39,527 nt of DNA, from positions 1 through 39,527 of the forward strand of contig DVMT01000014.1 in the NCBI GenBank assembly GCA_018714855.1, read 5' to 3'. Made by a program: the position numbers and the translations under genes. Each line of letters starts with the position of its first letter. The stretch's first letter is position 1. This stretch comes from Candidatus Aphodocola excrementigallinarum (lineage in GTDB: Bacteria > Bacillota_I > Bacilli_A > RF39 > UBA660). This document shows positions 32,352 through 39,527 of this stretch, piece after piece. The notes under the pieces were generated by a model. That model did no database searches. It was not told the origin of the DNA and worked only from the letters and a program-made list of their open reading frames with translations.

Positions 32352-34316
32352 ATGAAAAATAATAGCATTTTAACTTATCAAAAATATTTATTTATGTGTT
32401 ATAAATATGGTTTATACAAATTACAAAAGAAAACGTTTACAGAAGAATTAAACAAAAAAATAGATTTTGTTTTATTGTTTGAAAACATGTCTGATAAAAA
32501 TAATTTTACAATTCAAAATCATGTAAATGATTATATATTAGAAAATATTTATAGCAAATATACAGATAATTATTTTTTTCAATATAGCATATTTTTATTA
32601 TCAAATTATGTTTTTGAAAATAAACAAAAATTTTTACAACTCATAAAAAAAACATATCATAATTTAGTAAGCTTAAAAATTAATGACATAAGTAAAACAT
32701 TAAAGAAATTAAAAAAAATAAATAACTTTAAAGACGATGACCTAACCTCGTTTACAAAAATAGCAAATGAGTTTTTCAGTAACAAAAAAGTTGATACCTT
32801 TATTGAAAATAAATATAATTGTTTAGAAATTTTAAATGATTTAAGAACTGATAATTATTTATATGGTCAAGAATATGAAGTTGGTTTTCTAAAAGCCTTG
32901 ATTTTGTTAAAAAATAATGTAAACATAAAAAGAATATTAAAAGAAACCAAAGATTCTAATGATATTCTAAAATACGCGTTTAACACCTTAAAGTTAAATC
33001 TTAACATTAAAAATGAATCTAAAAATAACAAATTAAAACTACTTAACTACTTAAATAAAGTTTATATTAAAGAAGGTTATTTTTTTCACGGAACTAATTC
33101 ATATTCTTTAAAAAAAATTAAAAAACACGGATTAAACTCTCAATTTAACGACGACAAAGCTAATGATTATACAATAAAAATAAATGATATTTTTGAAAAA
33201 TATCACGTTTACAAAATGTTTGAAGCAAAACCACATAAAAAATTATTCTTAAGATTTTTCGTAACTGATGATCCTACGTGTGCGGTTTACTATGCTAATC
33301 AAAGTCCTGAATATTTTTCACGTTTTTGTGCTAACTCACCAAATTACAGTAGATATCAATCATATGATATAAATGCTTTTTTCAAAAGAGATTATAAAGC
33401 TTGCAAAAAAAACATCAACGATTTTATGAAAAGTATAAATTTTAATAATAAAGATATTAAAATAGTTAATAAATACTTTAAATTACTTTGGAAATTAAAC
33501 GTAAAGAAAAACCAGTATCCTCTAATATTAGTTGGTAAAAAAAGTCTTATAAATAGAGATTCAACAAAAAAATATAATATAATTAAAGATAATTTAAACA
33601 AATTTTTTCTTAAAGATATTTTTGATTATATTATTTCACCTGATAACATACATGATATTAAATTATCAAAGATTGATTTTCGTTCATTAAGTATTATTAA
33701 ACTACCAAACCTTTATTCTTTCTTTAAAATTAAAAATTCACTCTCAAAAAAATACATAATATACAATAACAAGAAAATATATCCAGATTTAGTAATAGAT
33801 GCTAAATATCAAAATAAATTATATATAGTAATAACAAAGGATAAGAAAATTTTATTTAATAATGACGTATTATTTATACCAAACAATATAGATTTACTAA
33901 AAAAAGAATTAAAAGATAATTTCTTTAAAGAAAGAATAGATCTTTTATTAACTGATAATGCTATTTTTCTAACAAGAAAAGGTTCTAACTTGTTACGTAA
34001 GCTTAAAAACAAATTCTCTTTAGATTATTTATTAAAATACTACAAAACTAAAATTAATAATATTTTTAAAAACAATGAAGTTTTTGATGTTAACACAACT
34101 CTTACACTTATTGATAATTTTTATATAAAATATATAATATCTAAAAAATATCATCTATATTTTAGTGATGCATTATATGGAATAGTCAACGTTGAACATT
34201 ATAAAATAGATAATTCAAATTCATTAACTAAATATAAAAGTACTAAAATGATAGATAAAAATAAAATAAATAATATGATAAATAAAGTAAAAAAACAAAT
34301 GGATATAAAACGATAA
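32352..34316 (+). CDS. Large protein with ADP-ribosyltransferase-like motif
   Basis: A 654-aa Lys/Asn-rich soluble protein without signal or membrane segment. In the centre is FFHGTNSYSLKKIKKHGL (His near residue 246), which looks like the HGT...I..GL opening of PARP/ART folds, followed by FVTDDPTCAVYYANQSPEYF (Tyr near 313-314, Glu near 320), in the place of the tyrosine and acidic parts of the NAD site. The rest, about 240 residues before and 310 after, is not recognised. GAGG lies 7 bases ahead of the ATG at 32352; the frame starts upstream at 32304 without a site. Base composition is more AT-rich than the neighbours. ART activity is inference. Confidence 0.6.
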   Translation: MKNNSILTYQKYLFMCYKYGLYKLQKKTFTEELNKKIDFVLLFENMSDKNNFTIQNHVNDYILENIYSKYTDNYFFQYSIFLLSNYVFENKQKFLQLIKKTYHNLVSLKINDISKTLKKLKKINNFKDDDLTSFTKIANEFFSNKKVDTFIENKYNCLEILNDLRTDNYLYGQEYEVGFLKALILLKNNVNIKRILKETKDSNDILKYAFNTLKLNLNIKNESKNNKLKLLNYLNKVYIKEGYFFHGTNSYSLKKIKKHGLNSQFNDDKANDYTIKINDIFEKYHVYKMFEAKPHKKLFLRFFVTDDPTCAVYYANQSPEYFSRFCANSPNYSRYQSYDINAFFKRDYKACKKNINDFMKSINFNNKDIKIVNKYFKLLWKLNVKKNQYPLILVGKKSLINRDSTKKYNIIKDNLNKFFLKDIFDYIISPDNIHDIKLSKIDFRSLSIIKLPNLYSFFKIKNSLSKKYIIYNNKKIYPDLVIDAKYQNKLYIVITKDKKILFNNDVLFIPNNIDLLKKELKDNFFKERIDLLLTDNAIFLTRKGSNLLRKLKNKFSLDYLLKYYKTKINNIFKNNEVFDVNTTLTLIDNFYIKYIISKKYHLYFSDALYGIVNVEHYKIDNSNSLTKYKSTKMIDKNKINNMINKVKKQMDIKR

Positions 34317-34343
34317 GGAAAGTTTTACTTTCCCTTATTTTTG
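34314..34343 (+). terminator. Terminator of the ART-like gene
   Basis: GGAAAG/CTTTCC stem with a TTTTA loop, one bulge beyond it, then TTATTTTT. Confidence 0.65.
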
Positions 34344-34391
34344 TGTTAAAATACTTACGTTTATAATTATTGCAGTTATGGGGTGATAAGA

Positions 34392-34940
34392 ATGTTTAAA
34401 AATTTTAAAATACTAGATGAAAAAGATAAAAGATTACGTCTTGTAAGTAAAGAAGTTACCTTCCCTTTATCTAAAGAAGAAAAAAATACGATAAAAGATG
34501 TAATGGAATATTTAAGATATAGTCAAATAGAAAAATATGCAAAAAAATATAATTTAAGAGCTGGCTGGGGAATGAGTGCCATTCAAATAGGCATTCAAAA
34601 AAGATGGTTTGTAATAGTAGAAGAACAAGAAGATGGTTCTTTTAAAAAATATTTCTTTGCAAACCCAAGGATAATTAGTAACAGTGAAGAAAAAATATAC
34701 GTAGAGCAAGGAGAAGGATGCTTAAGCGTTAATCGTGATGTTCCTGGAATAGTTTTAAGATATGCAAGAGTAACAATTGAAGCATATGATATAAACGGAA
34801 ATAAATTTACCATGCGTTTAAGAGAAGATTTAGCAGTGTGCGTACAACATGAAATAGATCATTTAAATGGTATTTTATTCATAGACAAAATAGATAAGAA
34901 AAATCCATATAAAGACGCTGATAAATATAGACCAATATAA
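34392..34940 (+). CDS. def: Peptide deformylase
   Basis: Removes the formyl group from new proteins; partner of fmt at 6487-7422. All three motifs are present: GMSAIQIG (motif 1, usual GLAAxQxG), EGCLSV (Cys metal ligand) and HEIDHLNG (two His ligands and the Glu base). At 182 aa, with the longer N-terminal region of the Gram-positive type 2 enzymes. I chose the ATG at 34392 with GGGGTG 6 bases ahead; a GTG three codons upstream overlaps it. A TATAAT lies at 34362-34367. Transcribed alone, unlike the def-fmt pair of most bacteria. Confidence 0.95.
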   Translation: MFKNFKILDEKDKRLRLVSKEVTFPLSKEEKNTIKDVMEYLRYSQIEKYAKKYNLRAGWGMSAIQIGIQKRWFVIVEEQEDGSFKKYFFANPRIISNSEEKIYVEQGEGCLSVNRDVPGIVLRYARVTIEAYDINGNKFTMRLREDLAVCVQHEIDHLNGILFIDKIDKKNPYKDADKYRPI

Positions 34941-34973
34941 AAACGAAGAAAAGTATTTATTCTTCGTTTTTTT
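34940..34973. terminator. Bidirectional terminator
   Basis: AAAACGAAGAA/TTCTTCGTTTT, 11 bp with a 9-base loop, serving def and the convergent gene at 34957-35541, whose stop codon lies in the loop. Confidence 0.88.
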
Positions 34974-35541
34974 CTATATTATAATTTCTGTTTTTAGATC
35001 TTAACGTAATTAATAACGTATGTTTACGATCATTTATTTGATAATCTATATCAGTATAATTATTGTTATTAGCATTTAACAATTTATCTTTTAAACTTAC
35101 ATAATCATTCGATAAAGTAAAATAGCAAAGCCAAATAAGTTCGAAGGCTACTTTAAAATCATCTATGTTTCTATTATCTATATCACACACTATTTTTGAT
35201 ACTTCATCAGTAGATATTAAATAATTTTCAATTATATTATTATGCTTATTTATTCTAAGCATATCATCACAATTATAAAACAAATGTAAAAAATTACCAA
35301 TATAATTATTTAAAAGAACATAATAATCTTTTTTTGATATGCTTCTAATACTTTTTATGCAAAATAACATATCATAAATAATTTCGTTTATTCTTACTTT
35401 ATCTTTTTCTTCTAAATCTTTGTAGATTTTACTTTCTAAACTAACTAAATAATTATAATTATCAATTATTTTATTTAATAATATTTTAGACTGATCAGTA
35501 TCTTTTAATTTTTCTTCTAATAAACGCTTTATATCTTCCAT
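34957..35541 (-). CDS. Hypothetical helix-rich protein
   Basis: Not recognised. A 194-aa soluble protein, helical by eye through residues 1-150 (EDIKRLLEEKLKD, LLNKIIDNYNYL) and with a polar end rich in Asn and Asp. No catalytic motif. I chose the ATG at 35541, with AGGA 8 bases ahead; the longer frame reaches into the upstream gene. It follows the zinc-ribbon gene, with which it is probably cotranscribed, after smc. Confidence 0.7.
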   Translation of the reverse strand: MEDIKRLLEEKLKDTDQSKILLNKIIDNYNYLVSLESKIYKDLEEKDKVRINEIIYDMLFCIKSIRSISKKDYYVLLNNYIGNFLHLFYNCDDMLRINKHNNIIENYLISTDEVSKIVCDIDNRNIDDFKVAFELIWLCYFTLSNDYVSLKDKLLNANNNNYTDIDYQINDRKHTLLITLRSKNRNYNIEKNEE

Positions 35542-35551
35542 AACATTTTTC

Positions 35552-35953
35552 CTATCTATTATTAAATACAAAATAAGACATTAAACAAGCAAAAATAATT
35601 CCCATTACAATGTAAATTACAGATATTACAATACCCGCAATTGCAAAAGCCTTACCCTTTTGATTTTTTCGTTTGCAATCTATTAAACCAATAATCGAAA
35701 AAATAAGACCGAGCCACAAAAAACCACCATAAATAAATGTTGATATCAAAGATAAGACAAATCCAATCAAAGCAAACTTATTCGTCTGTACGCAATTATT
35801 ATCATCAATAACTTTTTCCTTATTATCTGTTTTATAAACAATTTTTGATTTATTTAACTTACCTTCTTTATCATAAACATTCTTACCACAATTAGGACAT
35901 ACAAACGTACTTTCATCTAGTTTTTGATTACAATTATAACATCGCCTTGACAA
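35552..35953 (-). CDS. Zinc-ribbon protein with two membrane helices
   Basis: A 133-aa protein. The N-terminus is a zinc ribbon, CYNCNQKLDESTFVCPNC (Cys-x2-Cys-x12-Cys-x2-Cys); after a Lys/Asp linker two transmembrane helices follow (about 60-85 and 100-128) with a DUF4190-like short loop DCKRKNQKGKAFAIAG. Function unknown. The start is a TTG (MSRRC) with GGAGG 5 bases ahead. It lies 12 bases after smc in the same operon; ftsY, the usual partner after smc, is not here. Confidence 0.75.
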   Translation of the reverse strand: MSRRCYNCNQKLDESTFVCPNCGKNVYDKEGKLNKSKIVYKTDNKEKVIDDNNCVQTNKFALIGFVLSLISTFIYGGFLWLGLIFSIIGLIDCKRKNQKGKAFAIAGIVISVIYIVMGIIFACLMSYFVFNNR

Positions 35954-35965
35954 TTTTTTCCTCCT

Positions 35966-38926
35966 TTAATTTTTATAATCATCCCTTATATCTTCTAGTT
36001 TTACACTTACAAGCTTTGAAACACCAGACTCTTGCATAGTAACACCATATAATACGTCTGCATACTCCATTGTTTTTTTCTTGTGCGTAATAACAATGAA
36101 TTGTGTTTTTCCTTTAAACTCACCTAAGAATTTTCCAAAATTATCAACGTTAACTTCATCAAGTGCTGCTTCTACCTCATCTAAAATACAAAATGGAACA
36201 GGTCTTGCTTCTAATATTGCAAACAAAAGTGATATTGCCGTTAATGTCTTTTCTCCACCGGATAAAAGGGAAATATGTTTAAGTGTTTTTCCAGGAGGTA
36301 ATGCTTTAATGTCAATACCGGTTGTTAATATATCATCCGGATTAGTAAGTTTAAGTTCTGCACTTCCTCCAGAAAATAACTTTTTAAATACTTCTTTAAA
36401 CTTTTCTTTTATTATATTAAATGTATCTAAAAACTTTTCTTTCATTATTTCATCTAATTCTTTTATTATTTCGAGAATAGTATTTTCTGCATTTTCCAAG
36501 TCTTTCTTTTGATTATTTAAAAAGTCATATCGTTTACTTACCCTATCATATTCTTCTATAGCACCTATGTTTACTTCTCCAAGTTTTTTTATTTCAAGCT
36601 TACATTTGTCGACCTTTTCCCTAGCTTCTTTAACGTCCATATCTAGAAAATAATTATTCTTAGCCTTTTCAAAAGTCATTTCATAATCATCTGTCAAAGT
36701 ATTTAAAAGCGTATCTAACCTTACGTCTTGCCTATTTACTTCAATTTCTAAATCTTTTAATTCTTTTGTTTTTTTATAATATTCTTGGTTATTTATTTTA
36801 TTTTCTTTTTCCATTTCATTAATAGAATCACCAAAATCATTTACTTCATTTTTTAAAGATTCCATCTTAATTTCTAATTCTTTTTTCTGCTTTTCTTTTT
36901 CATAGTACTCTTCTACTACTTTTTCCTCTTCATTACTCAAAGTACCGTTTATCAAACTATTAATGTTAGATTCTTCTTCTTTTAATTTTAAAAGTTCTTC
37001 TTTTAATACTTTTTGTCTTTCAGTTTCATATCTTAATGAAATCTCTAGATTTGTTTTTTCCTCACTAGCCTTTTGTCTTTCTTCCCATGCATATTTATAC
37101 TTGTCATCATTTTGGTTTATTTTTTCTTCTAGTATTTTTCTTTTTTCAGTTAAAGACTTTAAAAGTCTAATATTATCTTCTAATTCATGTTTTTGTGTAA
37201 TTATATTAGTTGTATTTTTTAATGTACCCCCAGTTAAAGATCCCCCAATATGAAGTAATTCCCCATCAAGCGTTACTATTCTATAACGATAATTTATTTT
37301 TCTAGCTAAAGCGTTTGCTGCTTCTAAATTAGTTACAACAATGGTTGTACCTAACTGATTTTTTATTATGTTATCATAAACTGATTCATACCTAACCAAA
37401 GATGATGCAACACCAACGAAATCAGCTTCATTTACTATTTTCCTGTACGTTTCATTATCTACTTCTCTTTTTTTAATTATGTTTAATGGGAAAAATGTTG
37501 CCCTTCCAAATTTATTTATTTTCAAATAATTAATTGCTTCTTTAGCCGAAAATTCATCATCCACAACAATATAATTAGATGCACTAGATAAAGCAACACC
37601 AATTGCAACAGCATACTCTTTATCAGTTTCAATTAAGTTTCCTATTACGTTATGAATACCTGCTAGCTTAGGATTTTCTAAAACACATTTAACCGCATAA
37701 GGCAAACCAGAATTATTTTCTATAGAACTTCTTAAAATACCTATTTTATAATTAGTTTCGTTTTCTAACCTATTTTGATTAGTTAATTTTTCTTCATTTT
37801 CATCATGGGCTTTTTTAATACTTAAAAAAGCTTGCTGTTTTTCACTTAACCTTTCTTGTGCTTGTGCTATTTTTTTATTTATTATTTCTAATGTATTATT
37901 AGTGTTAAAAATTTCGTTTTCTTTTCTTAAAATTGATTCTTTTATGTTAACAACATTTTCATGAACTTTAGAATCCTTAGCATCATATTTTTGTCTTTCA
38001 ATAATCAAGTCTTTTTTTCCAAGTAAACTTTGAGCCTGTTCTGTTACTTTAGTTAATTCATTTTGAATACTATATAACTCTTCTTGTTTCTTTGCTTGTT
38101 CAAACTTTAATTTTTCTATTTTAGTTTGATCAACGTTACTATTTTTTTCTAAAGAAATAACTTCTTCATTTAACTCGTTTACTAATCTTTTGTTATTTTG
38201 ATAACTTACGTTTATTTCATTTACTTCACTTACTATTAATGATACTTCTATTTCGTCTAATGTTTTTTTGTTTTCTAAGTATTTTTTAGCATCAATACTT
38301 TGCTTTTTTAAAGGTTCTAAATTAGTTTCTAACTCTAAGATTATATCATTAATACGATTCATGTTATCGTGTGTCCTGTCTAACTTTCTTAAAGCTTCTT
38401 CCTTCCTTTTTTGATATTTTAAAGTACCCGCTGCTGCTTCAAAAATAACTCTTCTTTCTTCAGGCTTATTAGATAAAATAGAGGCAATATCCCCTTGCGA
38501 TATTATGTTAAATGACTCTTTATTAATACCAGTGTCAGAAAGTAAATCATAAATATCCTTTAATCTTACTTTTTCATTATTTAAAAAATACTCATTTTCA
38601 CCAGTTTTATAAATACATCTTTTAATTGATACTTCAGTATAATCTACTGGTAAATATTTATCAGTGTTATCAAATACTAAAGTTACACTAGCCATTGAAG
38701 CTGGTTTTCTTGACTTACTGCCGGAGAAAATAACATCACTCATTAATCCTTCACCGCGTAACTGCTTTACTGATTGTTCACCAAGTACCCAACGCACCGC
38801 ATCAACAATATTACTTTTGCCAGAACCGTTAGGACCTACCACGCCTGATATACCAGGTGTTAAATCTATTACCGTTTTTTCTGCAAAGGATTTAAAACCC
38901 GATGCTTTAATTTGTTTTAAATACAT
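35966..38926 (-). CDS. smc: Chromosome condensation ATPase SMC, short-armed
   Basis: Organises and separates chromosomes with ScpA and ScpB. The head has Walker A GPNGSGKSNIVDAVRW near residue 35, and at the far end the signature LLSGGEKTLTAISLLFA (about 888) and Walker B FCILDEVEAALDE (about 912). The hinge is at about 403-567 and ends in GGSLTGGT. Two coiled-coil arms join them. The protein is 986 aa against about 1186 in B. subtilis; both arms are about 80-100 residues shorter while head and hinge are complete. AAGGAAG precedes the ATG. It follows rnc, as in Bacillus. Confidence 0.94.
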   Translation of the reverse strand: MYLKQIKASGFKSFAEKTVIDLTPGISGVVGPNGSGKSNIVDAVRWVLGEQSVKQLRGEGLMSDVIFSGSKSRKPASMASVTLVFDNTDKYLPVDYTEVSIKRCIYKTGENEYFLNNEKVRLKDIYDLLSDTGINKESFNIISQGDIASILSNKPEERRVIFEAAAGTLKYQKRKEEALRKLDRTHDNMNRINDIILELETNLEPLKKQSIDAKKYLENKKTLDEIEVSLIVSEVNEINVSYQNNKRLVNELNEEVISLEKNSNVDQTKIEKLKFEQAKKQEELYSIQNELTKVTEQAQSLLGKKDLIIERQKYDAKDSKVHENVVNIKESILRKENEIFNTNNTLEIINKKIAQAQERLSEKQQAFLSIKKAHDENEEKLTNQNRLENETNYKIGILRSSIENNSGLPYAVKCVLENPKLAGIHNVIGNLIETDKEYAVAIGVALSSASNYIVVDDEFSAKEAINYLKINKFGRATFFPLNIIKKREVDNETYRKIVNEADFVGVASSLVRYESVYDNIIKNQLGTTIVVTNLEAANALARKINYRYRIVTLDGELLHIGGSLTGGTLKNTTNIITQKHELEDNIRLLKSLTEKRKILEEKINQNDDKYKYAWEERQKASEEKTNLEISLRYETERQKVLKEELLKLKEEESNINSLINGTLSNEEEKVVEEYYEKEKQKKELEIKMESLKNEVNDFGDSINEMEKENKINNQEYYKKTKELKDLEIEVNRQDVRLDTLLNTLTDDYEMTFEKAKNNYFLDMDVKEAREKVDKCKLEIKKLGEVNIGAIEEYDRVSKRYDFLNNQKKDLENAENTILEIIKELDEIMKEKFLDTFNIIKEKFKEVFKKLFSGGSAELKLTNPDDILTTGIDIKALPPGKTLKHISLLSGGEKTLTAISLLFAILEARPVPFCILDEVEAALDEVNVDNFGKFLGEFKGKTQFIVITHKKKTMEYADVLYGVTMQESGVSKLVSVKLEDIRDDYKN

Positions 38927-38939
38927 GTTTTACACTTCC

Positions 38940-39527
38940 TTATACATTAGCTTTCTTTTCTAAAGCATGATGCGCTGCACGCTGTTCTGCTTCCTTTTTT
39001 GATTTAGCTGTTCCTGTTCCCATTACGATACCATCTACAACAGCATTCATGGTAAAAGTTCTATCATGAGCTGGTCCTTCTTCTTTAACAAGCTCATAAG
39101 TAACCGATTTTTTAGTTGTTTGAACCATCTCTTGTAAAAGTGATTTATAATCCATGAAGAAAGTCTCTGGTTTTTCTTTTATAAATGGAATTACAACCTC
39201 ATAAACTATTTCTCTTGCCTTTACATAACCTTGATCTAAATATACTGCACCTAAAAAAGATTCAAACATGTCCGCAAGCGTTGCTTTACGATACTTACCT
39301 CCATTAGCTTCTTCTCCCTTACCTACTTTTGCATACAAAGGAAAATCAAGAAGCATTGCATACTCATATAAAGCGTTTTCACACACATACATTGATCTAA
39401 TCTTAGTCATTTTACCCTCTTCATAGTCAGTTGTGTTATAAAGATAATCACTCATAATTAAATCAAGAACTTTATCACCTAAATACTCTAGTCTTTGATA
39501 ATCTTCTTTTATATGATGTTCATTACA
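38940..39527 (-). CDS. rnc: Ribonuclease III, 5' part outside the window
   Basis: Cuts double-stranded RNA in rRNA and mRNA processing. The frame is open to the window edge, and its first visible codons read CNEHHIKEDYQRLEYLGDKV, which includes the catalytic signature (QRLEYLGD). The catalytic domain continues with EANGGKYRKATLADMFESFL and GAVYLDQGY, and a double-stranded RNA-binding domain follows (YKSLLQEMVQ, then GTGTAKSKKEAEQRAAHHAL). 195 codons are seen; 20 to 30 N-terminal residues are missing. It is upstream of smc in the same operon. Confidence 0.94.
   Translation of the reverse strand, partial: CNEHHIKEDYQRLEYLGDKVLDLIMSDYLYNTTDYEEGKMTKIRSMYVCENALYEYAMLLDFPLYAKVGKGEEANGGKYRKATLADMFESFLGAVYLDQGYVKAREIVYEVVIPFIKEKPETFFMDYKSLLQEMVQTTKKSVTYELVKEEGPAHDRTFTMNAVVDGIVMGTGTAKSKKEAEQRAAHHALEKKANV

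Noticed and set aside
36081-36512. A 143-codon plus-strand frame opposite smc
   Set aside because: It lies across the SMC signature and Walker B region, and has no start signal.

Overview
The window is 39.5 kb of AT-rich DNA from a member of the Bacilli. Nearly all genes lie on the minus strand in tight, often overlapping operons. TGA ends genes (rpe, cse60) and is not read as tryptophan, so this is the standard bacterial code and not a Mycoplasma. The housekeeping set is Bacillus-like: PrkC/PP2C, RsgA, YtxG/YtxH, LexA-transketolase-SirA-YneF, ParE/ParC, RNase III-SMC. The short gene set suggests a compact-genome host-associated lineage (RF39, Erysipelotrichia or similar). That placement is inference.

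Layout. 127-5816: a signalling and translation operon, read rlmN, PP2C, prkC, rsgA, rpe, sir2. 5840-6515: a DUF1540 gene, then an unexplained small-peptide/small-RNA locus. 6487-9283: cdsA-rseP-fmt. 9394-9917: rpsP-khpA. 10018-12973: cotE preceded by a four-gene envelope operon (lipoprotein, acidic disordered protein, ytxG, ytxH). 13028-15679: trmB, a small Asn-rich protein, and two hypothetical proteins that share a domain. 15694-17501: a SpoVB/MurJ-type flippase with cse60. 17603-22951: a hypothetical gene and the topoisomerase IV genes parE-parC. 23110-26773: yneF, sirA, tkt, a small SOS-controlled membrane protein and lexA. This order resembles B. subtilis lexA-yneA-yneB-ynzC-tkt-sirA-yneF with yneB and ynzC missing. 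27050-30671: competence genes comEA-comEC followed directly by a DUF1016 nuclease gene broken by one stop codon. 30784-39527: ftsW/rodA, a YjcZ-like small protein, a large protein with an ADP-ribosyltransferase-like motif, def, two small unknown genes, smc and the 3' part of rnc.

Two programmes stand out. The first is sporulation: CotE, SirA (with a possible Spo0A box), Cse60, a YjcZ-like protein and a SpoVB-like flippase point to a spore former or a recent ex-spore former. The second is stress and DNA uptake. Two near-perfect SOS boxes sit between lexA and a divergent 48-residue membrane protein. A SigH-like promoter in front of comEA is repeated, with the same spacing, at the small-peptide locus near 6.4 kb.

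No tRNA, rRNA, CRISPR array or intact insertion sequence was seen. The least explained parts are the 6.15-6.46 kb peptide/RNA locus, the SOS peptide, the ART-like protein, the duplicated domain pair at 14.1-15.7 kb and the short-armed SMC.
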